64,000 nt of DNA, taken from NCBI GenBank assembly GCA_026129485.1, contig JAHCHY010000005.1:169894-233893 (forward strand). Direction: 5' to 3'. Under the pieces are notes generated by a model that was not told the DNA's origin, did no database searches, and saw only the letters and a program-made list of their open reading frames with translations. The stretch is from Cyclobacteriaceae bacterium. Its GTDB lineage: Bacteria; Bacteroidota; Bacteroidia; Cytophagales; Cyclobacteriaceae. Positions within the stretch are counted from its first letter, which is position 1. Each line of letters opens with the position of its first letter. A program made the translations under genes and the position numbers. Below are positions 45,650-54,419 of this stretch, in pieces.

Positions 45650-46633
45650 ATGGAAAGTGAACAAAAGAAAAAGCAGGATGTGATCATAATCGGAGGCGGC
45701 CCCATTGGGCTTGCCTGTGCAATCGAAGCGAAAAAGGCCGGCCTCCGTTACGTGGTTATTGAAAAAGGCTGCCTGGTTAATTCGCTGTATAACTATCCGC
45801 ATAACATGAGTTTCTTCTCTACCAGCGACAGGTTAGAGATCGGGGGTGTTCCTTTTATTTCCAACAATGCAAAACCTACCCGGCCGGAAGCGCTGGAGTA
45901 TTACCGGAGAGTGTGCTCGAGCTGGCAATTAGATGTGCGGTTGTATGAACCCGTACAAGCCGTAGCAAAAGAAGAGCACGGAGATTTCAGGATCACGACA
46001 TCAAAGGCTGCTTACACATCAAAAGCCGTTATACTGGCATTGGGTTTTTATGATTTGCCTTACCTCTTAAATGTTGAAGGCGAAGATCTGCCAAAGGTGA
46101 AACACTATTATGATGAGCCGCATCCTTACTTTGCGCAGAAAGTTGCCGTAATAGGAGCTGCCAACTCAGCCGTAGATGTAGCACTGGAAACCTGGCGCAA
46201 AGGGGCGGATGTAACGATGATAGTCCGCAATCCTGCTATTGGCGATAATGTGAAATACTGGGCCCGGCCGGATATCGAGAACCGGATCAAAGAAGGCTCG
46301 ATCAAAGCGTATTTTAGTTCTTCCGTAAAGATAATAACACCGCAGACGATAGAAGTAGAAACACCGCAGGGAATTGTTTCGCTTGAAAATGATTTTGTAC
46401 TGGCCATGACGGGTTACCAGCCTCCGTTTGATTTTATGAAAGCTGCCGGTGTGAAATTCAGGCAGGATGAAGCGCACACACCCGTTTATGATCCTGAAAC
46501 GATGGAGAGCAACGTGCCGGGCTTATTCCTGGCGGGAGTAGTGGTGGGAGGCTTGCAAACCAACAAGTGGTTTATCGAAAACTCGCGTGTGCACGCGGAG
46601 CAGATCATAAGCCACCTGAAAAAAATCAGGTAG
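45650..46633 (+). CDS. bdr: YpdA-type bacillithiol disulfide reductase (FAD/NADPH-dependent)
   Basis: The protein has 327 residues and is cytoplasmic. It has two Rossmann dinucleotide sites: FAD at Gly15-G-G-P-I-G20 and NADPH at about 167-180 (AVIGAANSAVDVALE). The C-terminal PGLFLAGVVVGG completes the FAD site. Unlike thioredoxin reductase it lacks a CxxC pair. It matches the YpdA group, for example in VNSLYNYPHNMSFFSTSDRLEIGG and FIENSRVHAEQI. YpdA reduces bacillithiol disulfide in organisms that use bacillithiol in place of glutathione. Its 3' end overlaps the convergent lipoprotein gene by 8 bp. Confidence 0.9.
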   Translation: MESEQKKKQDVIIIGGGPIGLACAIEAKKAGLRYVVIEKGCLVNSLYNYPHNMSFFSTSDRLEIGGVPFISNNAKPTRPEALEYYRRVCSSWQLDVRLYEPVQAVAKEEHGDFRITTSKAAYTSKAVILALGFYDLPYLLNVEGEDLPKVKHYYDEPHPYFAQKVAVIGAANSAVDVALETWRKGADVTMIVRNPAIGDNVKYWARPDIENRIKEGSIKAYFSSSVKIITPQTIEVETPQGIVSLENDFVLAMTGYQPPFDFMKAAGVKFRQDEAHTPVYDPETMESNVPGLFLAGVVVGGLQTNKWFIENSRVHAEQIISHLKKIR

Positions 46634-47159
46634 CCCGCGCTTTAATACTAAGATGGAAGGTTACGGTTACCGTGCAAATAAGCGGTGTGCGTGTAAGATA
46701 GCCTGAAAGGTGAAGATGATCTTTACCGCTTCCTTTTAAACGAGTTGCCAGGTCATTTACCCCGGGCGGATGGAATGTAAGCTGGCCGGAGCTTGTGTTG
46801 GACAAAGGCAGGGGAAGCGATTTAATAATGTCAAAGCCGGCCGAGGTAGCGATCGTGCCTTCGTTCAGGCTGATATCCTGAGGATCGGCATTTGATACAG
46901 CGTATTCAATATGGATAACTTTGACCTCTTCAATTTTATTGATGTACGAAATAACGTCCGGGTTTTGGCTGATGTCTAACCATGCGGAAACATCATAATC
47001 TTTACCGCTGCTATTTACGGCTGTTTCATTAACCGAAAACACAACAGGTTCAGAGATTTCGAGGGTAATGGTGTCAGGGTCTTCACAAGCCGTGAGCAGG
47101 CTTAATGCACTTAAACCGAACACTGCCACAGATCTTAGCAGAATTTTACGAGCCAACAT
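46626..47159 (-). CDS. Lipoprotein of unknown function (paralogue A)
   Basis: ATG 47159 gives 177 residues with lipobox LLTAC-EDPDT. An upstream start would place translation inside the preceding terminator and is rejected. The mature protein reads as a strand-rich sandwich and aligns along its length with the product of the neighbouring gene: FSVNE, INKIEEVKVIHIEYAVSNADP and PGVNDLATRL correspond to FGINE, ASKIKEFKIDKITYAISDADP and DGFNDLAARL. It is therefore a tandem duplicate. A terminator lies between the two genes. Confidence 0.72.
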   Translation of the reverse strand: MLARKILLRSVAVFGLSALSLLTACEDPDTITLEISEPVVFSVNETAVNSSGKDYDVSAWLDISQNPDVISYINKIEEVKVIHIEYAVSNADPQDISLNEGTIATSAGFDIIKSLPLPLSNTSSGQLTFHPPGVNDLATRLKGSGKDHLHLSGYLTRTPLICTVTVTFHLSIKARAT

Positions 47160-47172
47160 GACGTAAAAATAC

Positions 47173-47198
47173 AAAAGACCCGGAACACCGGGTCTTTT
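47173..47198 (-). terminator. Terminator between the two paralogous lipoprotein genes
   Basis: AAAAGACCCGG, loop AACA and CCGGGTCTTTT form a perfect 11-bp stem with U-runs on either strand. It follows the upstream lipoprotein gene and precedes the downstream one, so the latter needs its own promoter or read-through. Confidence 0.85.
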
Positions 47199-47221
47199 CA
47201 TATTAAAATCAGGCGCAGGAA

Positions 47222-47755
47222 TTACAGCGCATTGGCTGTAACTTTTACGTAGAACCGGAAGCGCACATTAAATGCCACCGGGGTTTGTGAGAACGTGCCG
47301 TTAAGCTGCACAAGCTCCTGCTTGTCGTCCAGCAGCCTGGCGGCAAGATCGTTAAATCCATCAATGTTGGCAGTAAGATCCGTTTCGGCTGTGTTTGCCA
47401 GGCTGGCCGAACTTTCGGTGGCTATGGTTTTGCCTGTGGATGCAACCACCAGCGATCCGTTTGTAAAAATTACAGTGGTTGGATCTGCATCAGAAATGGC
47501 ATAGGTAATCTTGTCAATCTTAAATTCTTTGATCTTGCTTGCATATTTGGCAATGTCCGCATTGGAATTTGCATCTAAAAGTGCCTCATCGAAGTAGCTC
47601 ATACCTCCCGGATTTTCAGCTTCTTCATTAATCCCAAAATCCAAAGGAAGAACCACATTAAACGTAACATCATCAACTTTTTCAAAAAGTTCGCATGATG
47701 TAAACGTGCCGAATACAAGCACAAGCAAGACGGAGAAAAGGTGTTTGATTTTCAT
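47222..47755 (-). CDS. Lipoprotein of unknown function (paralogue B)
   Basis: ATG 47755 gives 177 residues with lipobox TFTSC-ELFEKVDD. The mature part is beta-rich, with the block KIKEFKIDKITYAISDADPTTVIF in the middle and a strand-rich end TPVAFNVRFRFYVKVTANAL. It is paralogous to the next gene downstream. It lies 61 bp after the response-regulator gene and may be part of that transcript. I know no function for this family. Confidence 0.72.
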   Translation of the reverse strand: MKIKHLFSVLLVLVFGTFTSCELFEKVDDVTFNVVLPLDFGINEEAENPGGMSYFDEALLDANSNADIAKYASKIKEFKIDKITYAISDADPTTVIFTNGSLVVASTGKTIATESSASLANTAETDLTANIDGFNDLAARLLDDKQELVQLNGTFSQTPVAFNVRFRFYVKVTANAL

Positions 47756-47816
47756 AATAGTGTTTTTTAGGTTGAGCATTAATTCAATAACAGTAAAAAT
47801 TGTAACAGGTACATAG

Positions 47817-48443
47817 TTAAATCTCTCCGCGTAAAGATTTCGAGATCACCTCGGCCTTGCCATGCACATGCAGCTTCCGGTAAATGTTTTTAATATGAAA
47901 ACGCACGGTTTCAATGGAAATATTTAACCGGTCTGCAATAAGCTTATAGCTTAAGCCATCCACCAGGCCGATTACTATTTCTTTTTCTTTTGCAGACAAA
48001 GGTGATTCTGCCTCGCGTTTGTTACGCGGGGTAAAGAATTCAATTACTTTACGCGCAATTTGTGGCGACATAGGCGAACCTCCGTTTACCAAAAGCTCTA
48101 TTCCCGATTTTATTTCGTCTAACGGAGTATTTTTTAGCAGGTAGCCCGTAGCCCCGGCACAAAGCGAATCGAAAATTTTTTTAGGATCGTTATAAACCGA
48201 AAAAACCACAAGGTCTATTTCGGGATAGCGCTGTTTTATAATTCTCATTCCGTCTATGCCCGACATACCCGGCAGCCCAAGATCCATGATCAGCACATGG
48301 GGTAATGCATTATTTAGGTTTACAAGCAGCGATTCCACTGAGCCATACGCATGGCTGCAGGAAAACCCTTTTTGCCTGTTAAGATAATCCTGGATGCCTT
48401 TTCGGATTTCCTCATCGTCTTCAACAATACCGACCGAGATCAT
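47817..48443 (-). CDS. NarL/FixJ-family response regulator
   Basis: The protein has 208 residues. The receiver domain (1-120) has acidic residues E8-D9-D10, phosphorylation site Asp54 (LIMDLGLPG) and the conserved Lys of LLKNTPLDE. The C-terminal LuxR-type HTH (about 145-205) shows SAKEKEIVIGLVDGLSYKLIADRLNISIETVRFHIKNIYRKL. The cognate kinase is almost certainly the propeller kinase at 49230-52292, because the only gene between them, a small outer-membrane barrel, is on the same strand with short gaps (17 bp on this side). Confidence 0.93.
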   Translation of the reverse strand: MISVGIVEDDEEIRKGIQDYLNRQKGFSCSHAYGSVESLLVNLNNALPHVLIMDLGLPGMSGIDGMRIIKQRYPEIDLVVFSVYNDPKKIFDSLCAGATGYLLKNTPLDEIKSGIELLVNGGSPMSPQIARKVIEFFTPRNKREAESPLSAKEKEIVIGLVDGLSYKLIADRLNISIETVRFHIKNIYRKLHVHGKAEVISKSLRGEI

Positions 48444-48460
48444 ATTACCGGCAATAATTA

Positions 48461-49162
48461 TTATTCGCTTATAATATAGGCAAATGATAAAGACAGCCCG
48501 GCATTATTCACTTTAAACTTTTTGTTCACCATATTTCCGTTACCTCCGTAAACTTCGTCTTTGGCAATTTTCAGGATGCCCGGTGTTACTAATAGCTGAA
48601 CGGAGAGCTTCTCGTTAACCTGGTAATGCGGCCCCAAAAGAAGGGCAAGATCAAGCCCGCTGTAATAATCTTTGGCATCTTCCTTTTCGGGCAGGTTAGG
48701 ATAAGCGGTGCGTGCATTCTTATCGTTTTTAACCTTGGCGCTCAGTAAAAAAGAAGGCTGCAACCCGGCTAATAATTTTATTTTATCACCGGCCTTATAC
48801 TTTACATATAAGGGAACATCAATGTAGGCAAGTATTTTGGTGTATTTGACGGTAATGTTTTCAAAATCGAAGGTTACCGTGTTGTAATACTCTACATCCC
48901 CTTGGTATGCGGTGCCTTTAAGCGAAAAAACAATTCCGCCACCGGCCGACAGCTTTTCATTTAACAGCCGCTCGGCCCGTAACCCTAAGCTGCCCCGAAG
49001 CACAAGCTTCGGATTGGTATCTGTGCCGCCCCAGTCTTTCTTTTCGCCACCCGTAAAGGTTGTAAACGAAGGGCCGGCCACCAGCTCAAACTTCCATTGT
49101 GCGTTTGCTGCAAAAGCAAGGCACAACAGCATACAGCATAAAATCGTAATCCGTGTTTTCAT
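48461..49162 (-). CDS. Outer-membrane beta-barrel protein (PorT/OmpW-like, 8-stranded type)
   Basis: The protein has 233 residues with a signal peptide (1-21, AANAQ). Amphipathic strands run throughout: WKFELVAGPSFTTF, LVLRGSLGLRAERLL, LAYIDVPLYVKYKAG and KVNNAGLSLSFAYIISE at the end. This matches the small outer-membrane beta-barrel domain common in Bacteroidota. It lies between the kinase and response-regulator genes of one two-component system, which suggests a linked role in sensing or as a target, but that is inference. Confidence 0.82.
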   Translation of the reverse strand: MKTRITILCCMLLCLAFAANAQWKFELVAGPSFTTFTGGEKKDWGGTDTNPKLVLRGSLGLRAERLLNEKLSAGGGIVFSLKGTAYQGDVEYYNTVTFDFENITVKYTKILAYIDVPLYVKYKAGDKIKLLAGLQPSFLLSAKVKNDKNARTAYPNLPEKEDAKDYYSGLDLALLLGPHYQVNEKLSVQLLVTPGILKIAKDEVYGGNGNMVNKKFKVNNAGLSLSFAYIISE

Positions 49163-49229
49163 AACCCATGTGTTTAAGCTGCCAAACTACTGTAGCGGCA
49201 ACCGGCATTCAATCCCATAAACATGGGGG

Positions 49230-52200
49230 TTATACTGTAGAAACGACCAGGTGAACAGATGTGCCGGAACCGGATGAGAGGGTAAGATTTGCCTGAATGG
49301 TTTTCGCGCGTCTTTGCATATTCCGTAACCCGTTACCCGTGCGTTGCTGGCTTTGTGGCAGCCCGATGCCATTGTCGGCTATCTTTAATTCAAGCTGGTT
49401 ATGGTAAATGAGAGAAACGGAAACATGCGTAGCGCCTGCATGCTTCACAATGTTGTTAATGGCCTCTTTAAAGATCAGGTAAATATTTTGCCGCACGGCA
49501 GGCTCAATAATTTTTCGGCCTTCATGATCGTTTGTAGTGAAGCTGAACGCAATGTTTTTAGCATTTAACACTTCCGTAGCGAAATCCTTCATGCGGATAA
49601 TCAGCGCTTCAAGCGTATCGTTCCCATTGTCGATAGACCATACCATATCGCTCATGGTGCTTACCACTTCGCGGCTTAACCCCCCGATAGCGCTCAGGTA
49701 ATTTGCTTTTTCTTTATCACTGAGCCCGTTTTGAACCAGCTCGGAATAAATAGAAATGCGCGTAAGGCTGGAGCCCACCTCATCGTGCAGGTCGCTCGCA
49801 ATTTTGGTGCGCAGGCGTTCTAACTGTAAGCTTTGCGCAAGCCTGTAGCGGTGCAGTGCATACAATATGGAAGCAAGGGCAAGCACAACAAAGGATATAA
49901 ACCACCACGTTCGCCAGTATGGCGGGTTAATCCTGATATGGAGAGAGGCGACATGCGGACTCCGGAAACCATCCGGGTTGGTGTACTTCACGCGGAACGT
50001 ATAATTTCCGGGATCGAGGTTGGTATAGCTTGCAAATGTGCGGTTGCCTACATCCACCCAGTCTTCATCAAAGCCATCCAGCTTATAAGCGTACTGGATT
50101 TTTTCAGGAGCCATAAATTCAAAAGCGGCATATTCTACAGAGAAGAAGGAATGATTGTGATTTAATGTAATGGATTTAAGTTCGGATAACTGGCCCGGAA
50201 TGGCATACCGGTGAACAGAATCCTGCTCTTGCGTAACGGTGTGATTAAACAGCCTGAGATTGGTAAAGGCAAAGTTGCGCGAAACGGTATCGTCCTCAAT
50301 CTGCCCGGGATAAAACCAGCTCAACCCTTCGGTTGACGTGATGAATATTCGCCCCTGCCTGTCTTTTAAAGCGAACTTAAATTCCCCGGGCAATAATATA
50401 CCATCGGCCTGCGTGTATAGCCGGGTTTCATTTGTTTTGGGATTCAGCCGCGCAACATTGTTGTAGGTAATGTACCAGATGTAATTGCTGCTGACTACAA
50501 ACGAGCGTAACCCGGCTTTATTTGTCTTAAACATGCTTACCCGTTCAATGCTGTCGGGGCTTATGTAACGAATGGCTATTGCTTCATCCCGTGTGATGAG
50601 CATCATCTGTGTTTCGGAGTAAGGCCTGATTTCTAAGAAAGCGGGATTATCAACCTGAACAAGCTTACCGGCTTCGGCTATCCGGGTAAACCGGTTTCTT
50701 TTCTTATCATAAACAGCCACCTGGTTTTGCGCGTTAAACCAGATGTTGCCATCCAGCTCGTAAATAGCTTCCACATAAGCCAGCGATATACCTGTTTGCT
50801 TAACCAGCGAATCGTTATTGATTCGTTTAAAAACATGATGATCTATATCATAAATATTCAGGCCGCTGCGGTAAGCTGTCGCCCAGATTTTATTTTCGCT
50901 GTCAACCAGCATGGCAGAGATAGCATTGTTGTTAATGCTGTTGCTGCCACCCTGTGTAAAGCGGGTTATTTCTCCGGTAACCGGATTCAACCGGTTAAGT
51001 CCGCCACCCTCTAAGGCTATCCATATTTTGCCGGAGGCATCTTTATCAATGGCAATTATTGAATTATGTCCAAGGCTGTTCGCATTTGCAGGATCATGCC
51101 TGAATTTTTGGGTTAACCCTGTTTCCAGGTTAAGCCTTTCTAAGCCTTGCCCGTTAAACCCCAGCCAGAAAATTGAATCGTTCTCCTGGAAAACAGCACG
51201 TATCCATCCCTTTGAAATCCCATCGGGCTGATCAATGCGATGCGGGAGTGAATTGAATTTTTTTGCCTGAGGATTGTACAGGCATAGCGTGTTGTCAGCC
51301 GCACCTATCCACAGCAAGCCGCTACGGTCTATATAGGCAGAAAACAAATTATCGCTGGATATGCTCACGGGATTAAACCCGTCTCTTTTCCAATGCGCAA
51401 ATGTTTCGGTTAGCGGATCGAATAAGTTAAGGCCACCGCCATACGTGGCAATCCAGAATTTCCCTTCCGGGTTTTGTACTACACTGAAAACAGAGTTGTG
51501 GCTGATGGAAGATTTATCACCGGCCCGGTGAATAAAGTGCTTGCTGGTATGTGTTGTACGATCGAAAACTTGCAGCCCGCCATAGGTACCTAAGTAGATT
51601 TTATTACCGGATAATTGCAAGCTCCGGATTACGCGATAGCGGTAGGTATCATTCGGATTGACATTGGTTAAGGAATACCTTGTAAAGCTGTTGCTTTGCG
51701 CATCGTAGCTGCATAAGCCGCCCGTTGTGGCAACCCATAAAGTACCGGGCGGGTCAAAAGCCAGCCCGGTAACATAATTATCCTGTATGGAATTAGGGTT
51801 ATTCTTTTCGGATAGAAACTGAACAAATTCTTTTGTCTCCGGATGGAAGCGCACCAGGCCGCCTCCCATCGAACCCAGCCAAAAGCTGCCGTCAGGAGCT
51901 TCGGCATAACAATGGATGCGGGCATGTGGCGAGGTGATGCTATCGTTAACCAGGCTAAATTTATCGTGATAGCGGTCGTACTTAAAAAGCGCGCCCATAT
52001 CCGTAGCTGTCCAAAGCTGATTCTTGCTGTCTTCAAAAGCCAATACCCCGCGTGTGTTGCTGAACTGGTCGTTTTCAAAAGCAAGGTAACCGTAATGCTG
52101 CATGTTGGTTCCGTCAAACCGTATCAAATCTCCTCCGGGAGCGCCCATCCAGATGTATCCTTTCGAGTCATGCAGAAAGTTTTGTATCGCAGTAATTTTT

Positions 52201-52292
52201 ACTCCGTTGTTTTTATAAATATGCTTAAAGCGCAGCTCCTGCGCCTGTACTGACGCAGCTAGAAAAAATGCATAAAGGGCAAGACGCTTCAT
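49230..52292 (-). CDS. Propeller-type sensor histidine kinase (HisKA_3/NarX class)
   Basis: The protein has 1020 residues with a signal peptide (1-17, SVQAQ). Reg_prop propeller blades fill about 20-700 (GYIWMGAPGGDLIRFDG and similar), then a Y_Y_Y domain (about 715-785) and a membrane helix (about 796-815). The HisKA_3 phospho-acceptor is His836 in SDLHDEVGSSLTRIS and the ATPase domain is C-terminal (EAINNIVKHAGA, DNGIGLP). The sensor resembles the hybrid regulators of glycan loci but without receiver or HTH, those being supplied by the separate NarL-type regulator. The ligand is unknown; it may be a carbohydrate. Confidence 0.93.
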   Translation of the reverse strand: MKRLALYAFFLAASVQAQELRFKHIYKNNGVKITAIQNFLHDSKGYIWMGAPGGDLIRFDGTNMQHYGYLAFENDQFSNTRGVLAFEDSKNQLWTATDMGALFKYDRYHDKFSLVNDSITSPHARIHCYAEAPDGSFWLGSMGGGLVRFHPETKEFVQFLSEKNNPNSIQDNYVTGLAFDPPGTLWVATTGGLCSYDAQSNSFTRYSLTNVNPNDTYRYRVIRSLQLSGNKIYLGTYGGLQVFDRTTHTSKHFIHRAGDKSSISHNSVFSVVQNPEGKFWIATYGGGLNLFDPLTETFAHWKRDGFNPVSISSDNLFSAYIDRSGLLWIGAADNTLCLYNPQAKKFNSLPHRIDQPDGISKGWIRAVFQENDSIFWLGFNGQGLERLNLETGLTQKFRHDPANANSLGHNSIIAIDKDASGKIWIALEGGGLNRLNPVTGEITRFTQGGSNSINNNAISAMLVDSENKIWATAYRSGLNIYDIDHHVFKRINNDSLVKQTGISLAYVEAIYELDGNIWFNAQNQVAVYDKKRNRFTRIAEAGKLVQVDNPAFLEIRPYSETQMMLITRDEAIAIRYISPDSIERVSMFKTNKAGLRSFVVSSNYIWYITYNNVARLNPKTNETRLYTQADGILLPGEFKFALKDRQGRIFITSTEGLSWFYPGQIEDDTVSRNFAFTNLRLFNHTVTQEQDSVHRYAIPGQLSELKSITLNHNHSFFSVEYAAFEFMAPEKIQYAYKLDGFDEDWVDVGNRTFASYTNLDPGNYTFRVKYTNPDGFRSPHVASLHIRINPPYWRTWWFISFVVLALASILYALHRYRLAQSLQLERLRTKIASDLHDEVGSSLTRISIYSELVQNGLSDKEKANYLSAIGGLSREVVSTMSDMVWSIDNGNDTLEALIIRMKDFATEVLNAKNIAFSFTTNDHEGRKIIEPAVRQNIYLIFKEAINNIVKHAGATHVSVSLIYHNQLELKIADNGIGLPQSQQRTGNGLRNMQRRAKTIQANLTLSSGSGTSVHLVVSTV

Positions 52293-52328
52293 GTTAGTGA
52301 AGGTAAAAAAGAAATCAGCCTTTCTAAA

Positions 52329-54383
52329 CTACCGGTTCCGGCTAAAATCAAGCCGGGCAATTAAACCGATAAAATAATTACGGCCGGGCGCTGCATTGTA
52401 AAAGCGGGCACCGGCTGCATTCAGGTCATTGCCGAGGCTGTATTTTTGATTTAACAGGTTATCGCCACCGGCAAAAAAATCGAGCGGCAGCTTTTTGCCC
52501 ATGTTAAACTTATAACCCGCGCGACAACCCAATAAAGTATAAGCGGGAGCAAGGGCTGTGTTGGCATCATCCAACGGAAGCGATGAGGTATAGTTTACCG
52601 TGATGTGTCCGTATAAATGTTTTCTGATCTCAAAATCAACACCCCCGGTTATGATGCGATCGGGCACACCCGTAATGGTATTCCCGTTATACGAAATGTT
52701 GTCTTTGGCGTATTCTTTAAAAGTATAATCGTTTAAGGTAAGTCCGGCCCACACTTTACAGGTTGAAAAAGCGCTGATGCCGGTCTGCCAGTTCAGTAAA
52801 AGCTCCAGCCCGTTTTGATTGGTGGCACCGGCATTCACAAAGTAGTCGGCTCCATCCTCATCCCTGCGCACTACAATGGTTTCCGTTAGCTCAAAATGAT
52901 AGAAGGCGGCATCAATAAAAAACTTTCGCTTACCAAAATAACCTCTTGCCCCGACTTCTGCCTGTATTCCTTTTTCGGATTGCAGGTTTTTGTTGAACAC
53001 GGTATTCGATGGCCTTACTTCGGCCAACGTGGGCGGAGAAAATCCCCAGCTTAAGCTTCCGTGCGTACTGAATGCGGCATTGATCTTTCTTAATAAAGCG
53101 ATGCGCGGAGTGAGCACAGGTTTGAAGTCCGTATTTTCATGAGCAGGCGGAGTATTGCTCAATCGTTGAAATTTGTATTCCACCCAGTTGGCGCTAAGCC
53201 CCCCGGTTATAAGCCAGTTTTCTTTGCTTATTTCGGTTTGCCCGAATAAGCTGTATTGATGTATGCGAAGCTCATCATCGCTTTGCAAGGCTCCCGGTAT
53301 GCCTTGCAGGTTCTGATACGTTTTGATAGGTGAAAATCCGTTCAGGTATTCGCCACCACCGATGAGGCGCACCTGCCAGCCCTTTGCTGCGAAAGAAAAA
53401 TCAGTAACACTTCGCACGCCAAAATTCTGCTCGGCCCGGTGTTCGTAATTCCGGATAGCGGCATTATTGAACTGCACAAAATTTCCAAACACACCTGTGC
53501 GATTATGAAAATTTTTACTGAAATGATATTGGTGCGAAACCCCGGTATAAAAAGAACGCAGCGAAACACTGGCGTTTTGTTCCACCGCACCGGGAGAAAC
53601 GCCTGCTGCGGGCCGTGCCTGCCTGGGGTTGGTATTATATTCCGGTAAGGTTAATCCGCCCGGGGTTTGATAGTACAAATCCGTATAGAAGATAGCAGTT
53701 TCCAGCTGTTCCTTATCCGAAAGCGAAAACCGGAACGTGCTGGTTAGCTGATCGCGCGCCATGCGCGTTTGTTCCCGGTACCCATCCGCCTGCTGATGCT
53801 GGTAGCCCACATAATGACTTGAATTTTTTCCGCCCTGATTAAGCGCGAGCTGATAGTTGCGCAAGCCGTAGCTTCCGCCAAGGAAAGAACTTGTTAATGC
53901 AGATTCGTGGTTGGTTTGTGGTGATTTTAACAGTAGCACGCCACCGGTACCGGCCCCGTATAAGCTGGAACCGGGCCCTTTTATAATTTCCATTTGCTGA
54001 ATGGTGTTGGCGTCTAATTGATTGAGATAAGTATTACCACCGGCATCCGTTAAAGGCAATTCGTTCCAGTAAACCTTAACATTGCGCACACCAAACGGTG
54101 CCCGAAGCGAGCTGCCCCGGATGGAAAACCTGTAACTGCCGGGCGATCGCTCTTCCATGCGCACACCCGGCAACGTATTTACAGCCGAAACCAGCGAGGT
54201 GTTATTGAAGCGCTGCAGGTCTTCTTTTAAAAATAACCCTACCGAAGCCGGCACTTCTAACAGAGGGCGGTCAGCTTCATAGGAACGAATGGTGATCTCC
54301 TGCAATACCTTGACGGAATCTTGCGGTTGCCCAAAGGCAGAAAGTGAACATATCGCAAGAAGAAACAGACCGGGAATTTTCAC
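52329..54383 (-). CDS. TonB-dependent receptor (siderophore/metal type, not SusC)
   Basis: The protein has 684 residues with a signal peptide (1-18, SAFGQ). A TonB-box-like VLQEITIRSYE is followed by the plug domain (about 45-155, GVRMEERSPGSYRFSIRGSSLR and GPGSSLYGAGTGGVLLLKS) and a barrel to the C-terminus (FIGLIARLDFSRNR). It lacks the N-terminal carboxypeptidase-like domain and a SusD partner, so a siderophore, metal chelate or other small ligand is more likely than glycan. It lies 36 bp downstream of ispH and 36 bp upstream of the kinase gene. Confidence 0.9.
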   Translation of the reverse strand: MKIPGLFLLAICSLSAFGQPQDSVKVLQEITIRSYEADRPLLEVPASVGLFLKEDLQRFNNTSLVSAVNTLPGVRMEERSPGSYRFSIRGSSLRAPFGVRNVKVYWNELPLTDAGGNTYLNQLDANTIQQMEIIKGPGSSLYGAGTGGVLLLKSPQTNHESALTSSFLGGSYGLRNYQLALNQGGKNSSHYVGYQHQQADGYREQTRMARDQLTSTFRFSLSDKEQLETAIFYTDLYYQTPGGLTLPEYNTNPRQARPAAGVSPGAVEQNASVSLRSFYTGVSHQYHFSKNFHNRTGVFGNFVQFNNAAIRNYEHRAEQNFGVRSVTDFSFAAKGWQVRLIGGGEYLNGFSPIKTYQNLQGIPGALQSDDELRIHQYSLFGQTEISKENWLITGGLSANWVEYKFQRLSNTPPAHENTDFKPVLTPRIALLRKINAAFSTHGSLSWGFSPPTLAEVRPSNTVFNKNLQSEKGIQAEVGARGYFGKRKFFIDAAFYHFELTETIVVRRDEDGADYFVNAGATNQNGLELLLNWQTGISAFSTCKVWAGLTLNDYTFKEYAKDNISYNGNTITGVPDRIITGGVDFEIRKHLYGHITVNYTSSLPLDDANTALAPAYTLLGCRAGYKFNMGKKLPLDFFAGGDNLLNQKYSLGNDLNAAGARFYNAAPGRNYFIGLIARLDFSRNR

Positions 54384-54419
54384 CTGTCAAAGGTAATGGG
54401 TTATAGTAAAATGTTCTGG

